Assembly (NCBI GenBank): GCA_029891385.1
Contig: CM057235.1
Span: 13,418,001 to 13,482,000, forward strand
Length of the DNA stretch: 64,000 nt
Reading direction: 5' to 3'
DNA from: Erythroxylum novogranatense
Lineage: Eukaryota; Streptophyta; Magnoliopsida; Malpighiales; Erythroxylaceae
Under the pieces are notes generated by a model, which was given only the letters and a program-made list of their open reading frames with translations, was not told where the DNA came from and did not search any database. The translations under genes were made by a program, and so were the position numbers. Of this stretch, positions 37,171 to 49,635 are shown one piece after another; position 1 is the first letter of the stretch, and each line of letters starts with the position of its first letter.

Positions 37171-37723
37171 GGTGGATGATTGATGAAGAAGATAGAGAAG
37201 TGCCATAAGCTCGGATACTCTCATATTGCTTCAAATTGCTCATTATTGTCACATTATATTGTTACAAATTGTTTTGAGCATTTGTTCTTCATTCTTTGTA
37301 TTGTTTTATTACAATTTAAGTGACGAGTGAAAAGGTCACGTGAGGTAGGATTTGTGCCGTAAGACAAATCGAGTGTAAAGGTTGCTTGAGCCAAAAATCA
37401 AGCGGTGTCGGTAGGATTTGTGCCGGAAGACAAATCGAGTGTAAAGGTAGCTTGAGCCGGAAATCAAGCGGGATTGTAAAAAGTTCACACTCAACTACAA
37501 AGTGTGCAATAAAGTGATTGGCAAAATCCTAAGTGGGAGCTTAGGTAGAGGACGTAGGTCTTAGCACCGAACCTCTATAAAAACAGTGTTTGATCTTCTT
37601 CCTTACACTTTTCAATTAAGTTTATCAAAATTGTTTTTGTGTGTTTTAACTTCTGATTTTCTTGTAGAAATTATCAAAGAGTTTTAAGATCTATTCAACC
37701 CCCCCTTCTAGATCGCTAACAAT

Positions 37724-37736
37724 TGGTATCAAAGCA
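37724..37736 (+). other. SIRE-NA primer-binding site (tRNA-iMet)
   Basis: TGGTATCAAAGCA, one mismatch from the initiator-Met PBS, two bases after the LTR. Confidence 0.88.
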
Positions 37737-37749
37737 GAAGTATCCGGGG

Positions 37750-38703
37750 ATGGCACACAATAAACTAGCGGAAGAAGGTAACACAAATTATCGCCCTCCT
37801 TTATTTAATGGTACTAATTATTCTTCGTGGAAAAATCCTATGAAGTACCACATCATAAGTTTAAGGAGTGGAATATTGAAGATAATTATCTTCGTCCTCA
37901 ACCACCGTTAAAAGAAAATGGTGAGTTAAAACGGAGCTGGAGTATGATGATAACGATTGAGGCAAGCGTACATCAACGCCAAAGCTATGAAGTCGATATA
38001 TTGTGCATTAACGGTCGAGGAAAGAAACCGGTAAATTCTTGCACCACCGCCAAGGAAATGTGGGAGACTTGAGTAACTCATGAAGGGACAAATCAAGCAC
38101 GGAGACAAAGATCAACATGCTTCTCACGACTACGAGATGTTCGTCATGAAGGAAGGTGAGTCAATTTCTACAATGTTGACCATTTTGCAGAAATCATAAA
38201 TGAATTAGGCAACCTTGGGAAGCATATGACGGATAGCGAGAAGGTGAAGAAGATTCTTCGCTCAACGCCAAGGAATGGGATTCTCAAGTCACCGCAATTA
38301 TGGAATCAAAGGATCTCAACCATCCGAATTCAACGCTTTGGTGGGATCACTCATCAACTATGAGATTATTCTCAAATCGAGAGGAGGAAGAGGTAAGCCA
38401 CAAAAGTCGATTGCTTTAAAAGCTAACATTTCTTCTTTTGATGAGAGTGATGAAGAAATAGATGAAGAAGAAGATGATGAAGAAGTAGCGATGTATGCTC
38501 GAAATCTGAGAAAGTTCAAAGGACTTCTCAAAAACAGAAGAAAAGAATTACGTGGTGGAGAAATTGAGGATAGGAAAAGGTACACCACGGAAAAGAGAAA
38601 TAAAGGCTATGAAGAAAAAAAGAACAATGAAGAATGCTGGAAGTGCGGAAAAGAGGTCACATCGCTAGAGAATGCAAAAGCTCTTCGCCTATTCGAAAAA
38701 TGA
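37750..38703 (+). pseudogene. gag: SIRE-NA gag, N-terminal half with frameshifts
   Basis: ATG at 37750 begins MAHNKLAEEG, followed by YRPPLFNGTNYSSWK, the typical DUF4219/UBN2 start of copia gag. Several frame changes follow. Pieces recognisable in turn are TCTTAKEMWET-type sequence near 38040-38070, HDYEMFVMKEGESIS near 38125-38170, a VTAIMESKDLN segment, and LVGSLINYEI near 38340. A first CCHC knuckle near 38630-38675 starts CWKCGK and is frame-shifted within. Many of these breaks sit where a CAG or CTG is expected, so some may be sequencing errors. Confidence 0.82.
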
Positions 38704-38742
38704 CAAATCGACAAAGGAAAAGGAAAACCAGCTGGTGGCAAC

Positions 38743-39429
38743 TTGAGTGATGATGAGGAAGCATACCAAAGCGATGATGAAAACAACCTAGCGCTTATGG
38801 CCAATAGCTCCTCAACAAGTGATGATGAAGATGAGGTAACATTTTTTGATCAAGATCTTATAGAGTCTTTTAATGCTTTGCAAATTGATTTTGAAGAAGC
38901 CATTGAGATTAACAAAAAATTAAGAAAGAAGATACGTGAATTGGTTGCTGAAAATAGTGTCTTACATGAAACGATTGATGATTTAGATAGTCCAAAAGAA
39001 GATCATTCTGCATGTCTTATTGAAAAAGAAAATCTTATTTGTGAACTTGATAGGCTTCGAAAAGAATTTTCGTATGTGGTTGGTAAATTCGCTGGTGGAA
39101 ATGCTAAGTTTGAAGAATTGTTGTCTTTACAAAGATATACTATTTCTAAACATGGCTTAGGATATGATCCATATAATAGAGAATGTTCTTTAATTTCCAA
39201 ATTTACTAAGGATGGAAAAATCGCTCAATGTGCTAGATGTTTGAAAGATGGTCACATAGAAATTGCCTGCAAGAGTACTAGAAGATGTGTTAAAGTTAAG
39301 AAAATTTGGGTTATTAAAGGCACAATACCACCTAATGTGGTTTATATGGCTAACCAAAATGGACCCAAGATGGCTTGGGTACCAATGAAAAGAAAGGATG
39401 TTTCAGTTGTAGGTACAAGCAAGGAATGA
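38743..39429 (+). CDS. gag: SIRE-NA gag C-terminal extension with coiled coil and zinc knuckle
   Basis: A 228-codon open stretch continuing gag. An acidic, Ser-rich start (about residues 1-35) is followed by a region of heptad-like Glu/Lys/Leu sequence (about 45-120) expected to form a coiled coil. Then comes a CCHC knuckle CARCLKDGHIEIAC (about 165-178) and the Sirevirus-like tail KKIWVIKGTIPPNVVYMANQ and GPKMAWVP. In complete Sireviruses this leads directly into protease. Just after the stop, in another frame, WYTDSGSSRHMSGD is readable near 39439-39480. It is part of a polyprotein, not an independent gene. Confidence 0.82.
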   Translation: MSDDEEAYQSDDENNLALMANSSSTSDDEDEVTFFDQDLIESFNALQIDFEEAIEINKKLRKKIRELVAENSVLHETIDDLDSPKEDHSACLIEKENLICELDRLRKEFSYVVGKFAGGNAKFEELLSLQRYTISKHGLGYDPYNRECSLISKFTKDGKIAQCARCLKDGHIEIACKSTRRCVKVKKIWVIKGTIPPNVVYMANQNGPKMAWVPMKRKDVSVVGTSKE

Positions 39430-40096
39430 AAATCCACCAAGCACATGGTACACTGATAGTGGAAGTTCAAGGCATATGAGTGGAGACAACAACAAAATCG
39501 ACTAATGGGTGTCTAAGTCGACCAATTGGTGATAAGTCCGTAAACAAATTGACTTATGTCTACACGGATTCTTTTGTTGTTTCAAGTGTGTGGTACTTCT
39601 TATGACCGTTATGTAATGACTATTGCCTTTATTTGTGTTTCTTTGTTTTGTTTGTTTATGGACTGCATTGCGACTATTTTTTATTTTTCATATTGGTTTT
39701 AATTATGACAAAAGGGGAGTAATATTGAAAATTGATAATTGGTATCTTTTAGTCACCGCCATTTGATTGAGGGGAGTGTGTTTGATTCGAGACTATTTGT
39801 GTTTGATGACTTGTTTCTCTATTTAATGTGATTGTGATATTTCATCGATTGTTGATTTGTATTAGTTATTTTGATTATGACAAAAGGGGAGAAAATGAGA
39901 AATTGGATTTCCTTTTGTTACTTGATTAAGAGGGAGTTTGTTAAAATTTTAATTGATTTTCAAGGTTATGATTTATATGATTGAGGGGGAGACTTCTAAC
40001 CAAAATGACAAGGTATAAAAACCTTGATCAATGTTTCTTTGTTTTCATTTCTTAAACAATTTCTAAGTATTTTGTCATTATCAAAAAGGGGGAGAT
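39430..40096 (+). other. SIRE-NA protease stub, deletion junction and repeated polypurine tracts
   Basis: After the protease DSGSSRHM motif the coding reading ends. What follows is typical Sirevirus 3' non-coding DNA. GACAAAAGGGGAG occurs near 39706 and 39877, GAGGGGGAGACTT near 39983, and AAAAAGGGGGAGAT immediately precedes the 3' LTR at 40097. Integrase, reverse transcriptase and RNase H, normally several kilobases, are missing. Confidence 0.85.
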
Positions 40097-41199
40097 TGTT
40101 GGACCAATGGTGGTTGACAAATTAATTCCACTTATGTTTTGATAATAATAAAATGTATAAATTGTTTAAGAAATTGTTTCAGTATTTTGGATTGATATTC
40201 AACAAAAGAATTGTGCAAATCAAGATGAGTTAGTGACAAATCATTGAAGAATCAGATGGGAGTTGTCCTCTAAGTGAAAATGACATAAAACATGAGGTTT
40301 GTAGAGAATTTGGTCGGATGTTATCATAGATGGCTAAACAAGTCGACTTATAGGAAACAAGTCGACTTATCGAGGTAAACAAGTCGACTTATAGGAAACA
40401 AGTCGACTTATCGAGATAAACAAGTCGACTTATACATAACAAGTCGACTTATTGGAGAGCGGAGATGAATTTTTCGTAAATGGTTGAAACAAGTCGACTT
40501 ATGAATTCGACAAGTCGACTTATGTATGTAGCAGATCAACTCCAACGGTCCAATTAGCCAAAAATGGAAGGGAGAGAATTAAGCAACGGCTATAACAATC
40601 AAGCAACGGCTATATGAGTTCCCAACAGCTATATTTCTTCTTATATAAAGGGTGGATGATTGATGAAGAAGATAGAGAAGTGCCATAAGCTCAGATACTC
40701 TCATATTGCTTCAAATTGCTCATTATTGCTCATATATTGTTACAAATTGTTTTGAGCATTTGTTCTTCATTCTTTGTATTGTTTTATTACAATTTAAGTG
40801 ACGAGTGAAAAGGTCACGTGAGGTAGGATTTGTGCCGTAAGACAAATCGAGTGTAAAGGTTGCTTGAGCCGAAAATCAAGCGGTGTCGGTAGGATTTGTA
40901 CCGGAAGACAAATCGAGTGTAAAGGTAGCTTGAGCCGAAAATCAAGCGGGATTGTAAAAAGTTCACACTCAACTACAAAGTGTGCAATAAAGTGATTGGC
41001 AAAATCCTAAGTGGGAGCTTAGGTAGAGGACGTAGGTCTTAGCACCGAACCTCTATAAAAACAGTGTTTGATCTTCTTCCTTACACTTTTCAATTAAGTT
41101 TATCAAAATTGTTTTTGTGTGTTTTAACTTCTGATTTTCTTGTAGAAATTATCAAAGAGTTTTAAGATCTATTCAACCCCCCCTTCTAGATCGCTAACA
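40097..41199 (+). repeat. SIRE-NA 3' LTR
   Basis: Near-identical to 36617-37721. The palindrome array is at 40338-40523. Several of the few differences are CAG in one copy and CG in the other. Confidence 0.95.
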
Positions 41200-41263
41200 A
41201 TGGGCTCCACTCGGGCTCACATCTCGGGACAGTCGGGCTCCCGGGATCAGGGTCTGACATCTA

Positions 41264-41276
41264 TGGTATCAAAGCG
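41264..41276 (+). other. LARD-1 primer-binding site
   Basis: TGGTATCAAAGCG, close to the initiator-Met PBS, five bases after the end of the LARD-1 5' LTR. Confidence 0.8.
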
Positions 41277-41986
41277 CCGGAATTGAGATCTTATATGGGC
41301 GCATATGTAAAAGTTACATACAAGAGAAAATTGTTAAGAGTTTGGGCTAATCAAATTAGCGAATAAATTGAAGTTGTGGATTAGTGGAAATGAGAAATAG
41401 TACATGGTCAAACATGACCGGTAATGAGTCAATGGATCTGTTGATGAAATCGAATATGGTATCAATGACATACTATGGTGCTTATCCTTGAATGTGGGAA
41501 ATATGTGAATTATGAGCATGATTGTTTGAGGAAAAGTAGGGGATAGGGATTAAGGGTTCAAGTAGAACTTCATGAAAGTCGAAATTTTATAGTTTTAAGA
41601 AGATGAAACCGAACCCCAAGGGTGCATGCTTATAATAAATTCAATAAGCCAAGTTTGTTTTCACTAAATCAAGCAAGAAAATTTCATAATTTAAATTGCA
41701 TCATAATCGTTGCATCAGTTGTGCATTGAGTGCATTATGAAATGTTGCATGTTTAATATGTCGATTATGTGAATGATTGATGAAATGACTTTAAAAAGGG
41801 ATTCTCTTTTTAAGAATACAAGTTTATGAAATTATACTTTCAGACATGATTTGTGCAAGGATATCACATTGTGAAAAGCAAGTTTACAAGAAAGTGCCAT
41901 TACGAGCACCAAGATTACAAGTTTTTGAAATCTATGTGCTGTATGAAATATGTGATGATTTTATTTCCACAAGTTTAAGTCAATGG

Positions 41987-42020
<34 letters not shown>

Positions 42021-43934
42021 ATGATGAAGTGAAGGATAATGGGACAATGAGATGATTGATAGTAATGTTTGTATAAGTTCAAGAAGGTCAAATTGGTTGT
42101 TGTTGGGAGTATTTGTATGGAAATCCATAATTATGCACAAATGAGTGTATTAAGCACATAAGTAGAGTATGTGTGAAGATAATAGAGGAAGAAACCTATG
42201 ATTTAGTGAATATTATTAGTCATAGTTTCCCGTAGTTTAAAGCCTAAGTGATCAAGTAGACATAGATTGAGAGTTGTTGATGGTGTTACAATGAGGAATA
42301 AATTCTAAGATCAAGAGAAAATATTGTCTAGGATTAATGAAGATCAAAGTATCAATCATATAAGAGATTGATTTATGAATTGATGAAGATAAGTCTGTGG
42401 ATAAAATATGATGATGATAATAGGAGATTGATTAAGATTGCAGGAATAGTATAGATGATTGCAGCAAAAATCCTCTTTGAAGAGGATTTCATTAAGTTAG
42501 AATAAGCAGATCAAATGGTTCATGTTAAGAGTAATCAATGAAAGAGCTAATCGAGAAAAGAATATGTGATGATTCAAAGTGAGTACACTCACTATAGAGA
42601 CCTTGATTGTTAACATGAGGAGTATGTAAGTCTATGTTATATATTACGTGAAAGAATGTTTGGGAGATATTGGTATGACTTGATGAATATATTAAAATCA
42701 CCCTAATTAAGTTTGCAAATAAGCTGCAAATTGTGGAGAAAAAAATCATTCGAGGAAGAAAGTCAATAAGAGGAATCGAAAGGAAAGTAAGTCAATATGC
42801 CTCATTGAGGGAATTGTTAAGTAAGGAATCATAAGGGCTAATCGAGAGATACATAAAAATTGATAATGATTGCTTAAGTTAACAAATGCCCAATAGCACT
42901 ATGGAATTGAAGACTATTTGATGATGTATGAAAGGTATTCAGAAAGATGCTCAAAAAAAAATATATATATATTTTTTAGGAGAATGGTTTGAATACATGA
43001 AGAGAAATGTATAAAGCCCTATGAGTGAATTTTGATACATGACCTAGAACTGCAACATTGATGATTGTTTTGAAAGTTTGGAGACAACATATGTACAGGA
43101 ACATTTATGAACATGCAAATACAGATCGTAAAAGTACAAGGCAATTACTGAATTGGGAGAATTAAATATGAAACTCAGGAGATTGAGATATGTATCAAAA
43201 GACTATGATTGCACCAAAGAAGAGATTCCAAGTGAGGCTAAGTGTTGCATCCGATACATTAAGCATGAATTGATACTATGATGTCCGTAACTAGAGCAAC
43301 AAGAAGCATAACAGTGGGACATAGTTTATCCCAAATTAAGGATAAAAAGATTGTGAATCTTATTAAGAAATTGATACGGATCTGAATTTCAAATTCAAAT
43401 AGGAAGAATGATACCAGGTGAATGAAATAGGAAGTATATGAAATCAATAAAGATCATTAAGTAAAAAGGTTGCTAGCAAAGTACAAATGGTAACATGAGG
43501 TATGCATCCTAGCAGGATTTCATCGAAAGATCTCTTAGTGATCAAGAATGTCAAATAAGCAAGTGAATGTAGGAACTGATGGTCTTAATTATCAAGAATA
43601 TGCTTAAAGCATATAGTTGAAGTTCATAAGGTTATGAGATCCAAGTATAACTTTAGTTTATTTTAAGTACAAAATCACAGTTCTAGTAAATTCAATCAAA
43701 TGCGGTGTGAAGAATTAGATGATAGAAAGATTCATCTTTTTAGCATTATGATGATAAGTGAGGTCTACAAGTTATAGAAGGCTAGAATTGAAAAGGTTAT
43801 GGACAGGTGAAATGAGTGAGTGATAAGAATCAAGTGAAGTAAGAAAGATGAATTAGAAGAATCCAAGAATAGGCATGGAAGTAGTGTGTTAGTTCACAGT
43901 CACTTACCATTATTATGATGTGAACATCAAGCAT
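41277..43934 (+). other. LARD-1 internal region, 5' part, non-coding
   Basis: About 2.7 kb of AT-rich sequence with a (TA)n run at about 41990-42018. No gag or pol domain is recognisable. A short KLRRLRYVSKDYDC-like reading near 43165 is too weak to call. Ends at the COP-3 target duplication AGCAT (43930-43934). Confidence 0.7.
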
Positions 43935-45780
43935 TGTAGGAAAATCCCGGGGTGGGCATCACATGCCCAGGGTGCGGAATTAAAATTTTTAAGTCCCGGG
44001 ACATTCCCGAAAGCCAGGATCCATGTGTATGTACAAACAATCAAACCATAACGACCAAAGGAGACCGTCTCTAACGGTATCCACGCAGAGGTCGGATAAC
44101 CTAACCGGGACAAACTCTTTTGACCCGGGAATAGCTAGACTAAAGAAAAGAGTGCTAGCTCTTACCTTAGCCTTGGAGAGCAAGTGGAGATGACCAATTG
44201 AAGCCTTGGAGAAGAAGAATCCAACTTGAATGGAAGAGAGGAAGAAGATGGAAAAACCAAGTTTTAAGGCTTAACACTTAAGCCATCGATTTTCTCCATC
44301 AACCAACCGTGCAAGCCATCTTCATTCACCTTCTTTTATATGTTTTAACACTTAAAACACAATATGAAAGGCTTGGTGTAGAGTGATCCACGTAGAAGGC
44401 TTAAATATGCCTTGAAATGTCAAATAATCATTATATTTGACTTTTCAACCATCTTCTTCTCCATTTAAAATGGTTCCACCGAAAATCATCTTATATATAT
44501 ATAATTAATTAATTATTTACTTAATTAATTAATATATATAATTGCTGAAGTGGTCCATCAAATGGGGTCGGTCTCCTACCGCCTATCGGGCCCCATGCCG
44601 CTAAAAATCGCGGAGACCCTTTTCAAGAATGTCGATGTCGCGATCACATCGGGACATATCCCAATCTCATCGGGATCCATTTAATCCTATTGCTCTCGAT
44701 ATCGGATCTCCGTCTCAAACTATTTTACTGATTGTCCGAGTCACTCTTATCGCTGTGACCCATTAGGTTCCGGTTATGTTGGCCACTTAGATTAACACTT
44801 AATCTAAGCAAGTCATGAGCGGTATCTAGCAACACATCACACCCCCATTCGACCGGAAAGTAATTGGTTTGACTAATGAAACCATATCACGAACCCTTCC
44901 ATAGACAATTCTGTGCAATTCGTCCTTTCACCATGCTATACCCCACTTGGTTTGAGTATGGGCAATGTGTCAACTCTTACTAGACCGATTAAATCAAATC
45001 TAGTCCAAGTGTAATCAGATCTCGCCCTAGGACTCATTACTTTATATGTCCATGAAGACCATCTTCATGACATATGTATGCTCCGGCCAGAGACTTCAAA
45101 GTAATGATCCCGATAAGAGGCCATGGGTATCTCTTCGCTATCACGTAGTGGTGAATCCTCTATTGGCTACTCAATTACCTTCAATACCTCAAGTCGCACT
45201 CCAATCACCACCCTATGAGCGACCTCGAAAGGCAACAAGGAATGGAGTCAAAGTACGAATCAAGACTCAAGATATCCTCGAGTACCTCAAGTCTAAGGAT
45301 ACTTGCACCATTGCTATGATGAGATTATCAACGACATTTGAATAGTACATCCATGTGATGATCTCATGGCAGTCATCCAATGTACTTACTACCACTAGTA
45401 AGCATCCACATGTCAAATCTAAATATCTCAATATTTACGCTTTTACGAGATCCACCGCTGATCCAATCAAGGAATTTGACATGTGCTAGTCTATCCGGAT
45501 TAACGATGTCCAGTCTCATTAATCCTATGACTAGGGATAATTTAGATACTGACATAATTACACATGATAGGAATCTCAGTAGTATGATCACATCATAATT
45601 TCCTTCATGCTATGTCATATATCATGGACTTCATAAATTTGATTAAAGATCACTATCAATTCATAATAAAATGAATATCAAATAAATGAAAATGCCTTTG
45701 CTTTATTTATTTATAACGTCTATACATGAATATGAACAAAATGCGCTAAAGGGGATTGCCTTTAGGGCACTACTCTAACA
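43935..45780 (-). repeat. COP-3 3' LTR (1,846 bp)
   Basis: Complement starts TGTTAGAGTAGTGCCC at 45780 and ends GGGATTTTCCTACA at 43935. Nearly identical to 51730-53583. A TATA-like TATAAAAG lies on the minus strand at 44333-44340. Confidence 0.95.
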
Positions 45781-48700
45781 ACCTCCCACTTGACCTAAAG
45801 CCAATCGCCTTGGTATCTAATACCATAAGCGAGTACATGAGAATCAAAATTCTTCTGTGACAATGGCTTTGTCAACGGATCGGCAATATTCTGCTCTGTG
45901 GGAATTCTCTCTATCAGGACATCACCTCGAGCAATGATCTCCGAATCAAATGGTATCGGCGAGTACGTGTTTGGATCGTTGATGAGACCTTGGTTCTTCG
46001 CTCACAAGAATAGCTCCATTGTTGTCACAATACAACCGAATGGGTCCATCACAACTAGGAACCACACCAAGTTCGATAATGAACTTCGATCCAAACGGCT
46101 TCCTTTCTTGCATCCGATGCTGCAATGTACTCGCTTCGGCCGTTGAATCGCCATCGTCTCGCTTGGAACTCTTCCAACCGACAGCCCGCCATTTAGTGTG
46201 AAAACGTAACTGATTGGGACTCGAGTCGCCTTTATCGATTGAAAACGGCATCTGTATGCCGCCACTGGAGATTTCCATCTCCATATATCAAAAAACATCC
46301 TTAGTTCTTCGCAGTACTTAAGGATATTCTCGACACCACCCATGACCCTCACCAGATCCGATTGGTATCCGCTCGTAACACTTAGAGCATATGATACATC
46401 GGGTCTCGTACATAGCATTGCGTGCATAATAGATCCTATCGCAGACGACACGGATCATATTCATACGCATCCTCTCGCCCCGTGTCCGAGGACACATAGA
46501 CTTCGAGAGTGTTATCCCATGGGTAATGGGAAGAAACCCTCTCTTGGATTGCTCCATGCTAAACCTCTTTAGCACCTTGTCTATGTACGTTGACTGTGAA
46601 AGACCAAGCAACCTCTTCGATCTATCTCTATAAATCTTAATCCCAAGGATATAAGTTGCTTCTCCAAGGTCTTTCATGGCAAAGTGTTTGACAACCAAAC
46701 TTTTACCGATTGCGAGATTGAGACATCGCTTCCTAGCAACAATATGTCATCTACATATAACACAAGGAATACGATTGCGCCCATTAACCTTCTTGTACAC
46801 ACGGTGTTCATCCGGATTTTGTGAGAAACCAAACTCTTTGATCGTCTCATCAAAACGGATATTCCAACTCTGGATGCTTGCTTCAATCCATAAATGGATT
46901 TCGAAGCTTGCATACCTTTTCGCCATCACGAAATGAAGCCCTCGAGTTGTGTCATGTACACATCCTCGGCCCAGATTTCCATTCAGAAAGTCGTCTTCAC
47001 ATCCATTTGCCATATCTCATAATCATAATGAGCGGCAATGGCTAGGAGTATCCTAATGGATTTAAGCATTGCCATCGATCAAGGTCTCGTCATAGTCAAC
47101 TCCTTGTCTTTGACGAAAGCCTTTCGCCACAAGCCTTGCTTTATAGGTAATCACATTACCATCCATGTCGCTTTTCTTCTTGAAAACCCATTTGCACCCT
47201 ATAGGTTTTATCCCTTCAGTGCATCAACCAAAGTCCATACTTGGTTTTCATACATGGAATCCATTTCGATTTCATGGCACGAAGCCATTTTTCGATTCTC
47301 AACTCTTCGTAACCTCTTCATAGTGGTAGGCTCATCATCCTCTATAAGCAATACGTCATTCTGCTCACTCACGAGGAATCCATATCTCTCGAACAGAGCG
47401 TATCCTACTTGACCTACGAATTTCGTGTGAAGTAGAAGGTTGAGCTGCTACCTCATCTCAGATGAGTCACGCTTTGAGTTCGCATAGCTTGATCTGCGTC
47501 GTCCGAGCATCTTGAACTTCTTCAAGCTCAATTTCGCTCCCACCGCCTTCTTGTAAAAGAAACTCTTTCTAAAAAGACAGCATGCATCAAACAAACACCT
47601 TTTGTTCCTCAAGATTGTAGAATTGATATCCTCTTGTTTCTTTAGGATATCCAATGAATGACACTTGTCGATTTTGCTTCAGCTTATCGACTTTGTCCGC
47701 TTCACATAAGGTGACAACCCCATACTTTCAAATAAGAAAGATAAGGTTTCTTGTTAGTCCACATCTCATATGGAGTAACATTAACATCTTTGATGGAACT
47801 CGCTTTAACAAGTAAACAAATGTCTCAAGTGCATATCCCCAAAAGGATTTTGTAATCGTGCAAAGCCCATCATAGATCGAACCATGTCCAAGAAGGTTCG
47901 ATTTCTCCTTTCTGCCACACCATTGTCTTTGTGGTGTGTAAGGAGGAGTCCATCGAGATAAGATCCCATTATCTCGAGATAATCCAAAACTCTTGGTCTA
48001 AGTATTCACCACCACGATCGGATCGTAATGTTTTGATACTTTTACCAAGTTGTTTTTCTACTTCATTTCTGAATTGTTTGAACTTTTCAAACGCTTGATT
48101 TGTATCTCATCGACATCTGATACCCATATCGAGAATAATCATCGATGAAGGTAATGAAGTAACAACAACCATTTCGCATGGATGGACATCGGACCACATA
48201 CATCTGAATGTATTAGGTCTAATAATCCGATCGCTGCTCACCCTTTCCCTTAAAGGTAACTTAGTCATCTTGCCTAATAAACAAGATTCACATGTGTCAT
48301 ATGATTCATAATCAAATGACCCTAAACTTCCACTCTTGTGGAGCTTAGCGATCGTCTCTCATTTATATGGCCAAGGCGACAATGCCATAAATAAGTTGAT
48401 TTTAAATTATCTCTTTATGTCTTTTAGCGTCATTGACATTCATAACCGGATGTGACATATCTAATATGTATATTCCATTGCATAATGTACCAAGACCATA
48501 AAGCATTCCATTTGAGCTAATAGAACAACCATTGTTACCAAAAGACAAATGGAAACCAAATTTATTTAAACAAGAAAGACAATATGTTCTTTGTTATCAC
48601 GGGTACAAAATAACAATCATCCAAGTTAAGTACAAGCCCACCGGGAGTGTCAAAACATAAGTTCCTACGGCTAATGCAGCAACTCTTGCTCCATTGCCAA

Positions 48701-48850
48701 CACGCAGTCCATTTCTCCTTTATGAGTCGCCATCATCCTCGAGGCCCGTGATATCATTGCATATGTGTGAGCCACAACCGTATCTAATACCCATATGTTA
48801 TGATCGAAACAGATTAACCTCAATGACAAACATACCTGAAGAAGTCGAGG
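45781..48850 (-). pseudogene. pol: COP-3 pol: protease, integrase, reverse transcriptase, RNase H
   Basis: Read on the minus strand from about 48850. A protease trace (NIWVLDT) is near 48790. GAG-pre-integrase and integrase lie at about 48400-47560, with NGVAERRNRTFLDMVRSMMG clearly readable near 47940-47860. Reverse transcriptase at about 47300-46320 has ASKSIYGLKQAS, VLYVDDILLLGSDVS with the catalytic Asp pair, and ATYILGIKIYRD. RNase H at about 46310-45810 has FTLNGGLSV- and KEPRSHQRSKH-type blocks. The polypurine tract complement CCTCCCACTTGACC is at 45782-45795. Frame changes come every few dozen codons. Confidence 0.88.
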
Positions 48851-49635
48851 CATCGATGCCTTCTTCGCTTCGATTGTTCCAGATAGACTTTGCGATTCGC
48901 CCAATGACCGCCTTACCGCAATGGAAGCGTACCTTTTGGTGCGATATCTTTGGTCTTCTTCTTGCCTTTCGCTGCACTTCCTTTCGCTTCGAGCTTTTTC
49001 TTCTTCTTTCCTTTTCTTGGAAGCAGAGGAAGAAGAATCCACCAATAGCAACGCCATATCTTGCTTGACAAACATTCTGCTGTCTTGAGCATGTTGATCA
49101 CTTCGGGGAATTGTGGAGGATATTTGGTTCATCCGATAGTTCAACACAAACCGTGAATAACTATCGATAAGCCAACAAGAATCAAGTCTATACTTAACTC
49201 AATCCATCACAAAACCTAAGACCGCCAACCTCTCAATATAGCCATTCATCTTCAATGATATTGACTGCGAGATGAACCAGAGTCATCTTCGTTGTAAAGA
49301 GCAATCTTGAGGTCTCGAACCGCTCGACCGAGCTTGCTCATCAAACAACTCGCAGATGAAACACAATCGTATGAGCATCCATAGACTCGTCTTTATCGCA
49401 GCTCGGTGACATCGATGCAAGCATAATGCGGTGGCTATGTCACCGCTTTGAGATGCTTACGATATGCCTTCGATCATCATCGAAGCTCCTTCGTAGTGGA
49501 TCGAAGCGGAAAATCAAGGATGTATCCAAGATCTTCGATCCGAGAACAATTCTCGATTTCGCAGCGACCAAGAAAATTCGGTCCGCTTAATTTGTTTGTA
49601 TCCATTAGTGAGCGTAGATTCACACTAGTCGACAT
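48851..49635 (-). pseudogene. gag: COP-3 gag
   Basis: ATG on the minus strand at 49635 starts a copia gag with NLRSLMDTNKLSGPNFL, aligned with COP-2 gag at 29555. Later fragments include LNYRMNQISSTIP near 49145 and a Lys/Glu-rich stretch that should hold the zinc knuckle. The frame breaks early. Comparison with COP-2 shows the breaks coincide with shortened CTG and CAG triplets. Confidence 0.85.

Larger units (their letters stand above)
36617..37721 (+). repeat. SIRE-NA 5' LTR
   Basis: TGTTGGACCAATGG to TCGCTAACA. Contains eight palindromic AAGTCGACTT motifs, a TATA box and a duplicated block (GACAAATCGAGTGTAAAGGT near 37363 and 37429). Confidence 0.95.
36617..41199 (+). mobile_element. SIRE-NA: gag-only Sirevirus-like copia element
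   Basis: Complete 4,583-bp element with target duplication ATGGG (36612-36616 and 41200-41204). LTRs of 1,105 and 1,103 bp differ at few positions, so it is young. The internal region holds a PBS, a long gag with two CCHC-type knuckles and a coiled-coil extension, and the first residues of a protease. Integrase, reverse transcriptase and RNase H are absent. Repeated GGGGAG polypurine motifs precede the 3' LTR, a known Sirevirus habit. Confidence 0.93.
31801..41259 (+). repeat. LARD-1 5' LTR, interrupted by SIRE-NA
   Basis: LTR sequence is 31801-36616 plus 41205-41259, with SIRE-NA and one target-site copy between. The uninterrupted length is about 4,871 bp against 4,730 for the 3' LTR. Nearly all of the difference equals two extra 68-bp tandem units. 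Long purine-rich stretches produce open frames without protein similarity. Confidence 0.9.

Noticed and set aside
41990..42018. TA dinucleotide run
   Set aside because: Ordinary microsatellite in non-coding LARD-1 DNA.
43160..43440. Possible trace of gypsy RNase H/integrase in the LARD-1 internal region
   Set aside because: Only a few residues (KDYDC-like) align, without neighbouring motifs; too weak to claim a decayed pol.
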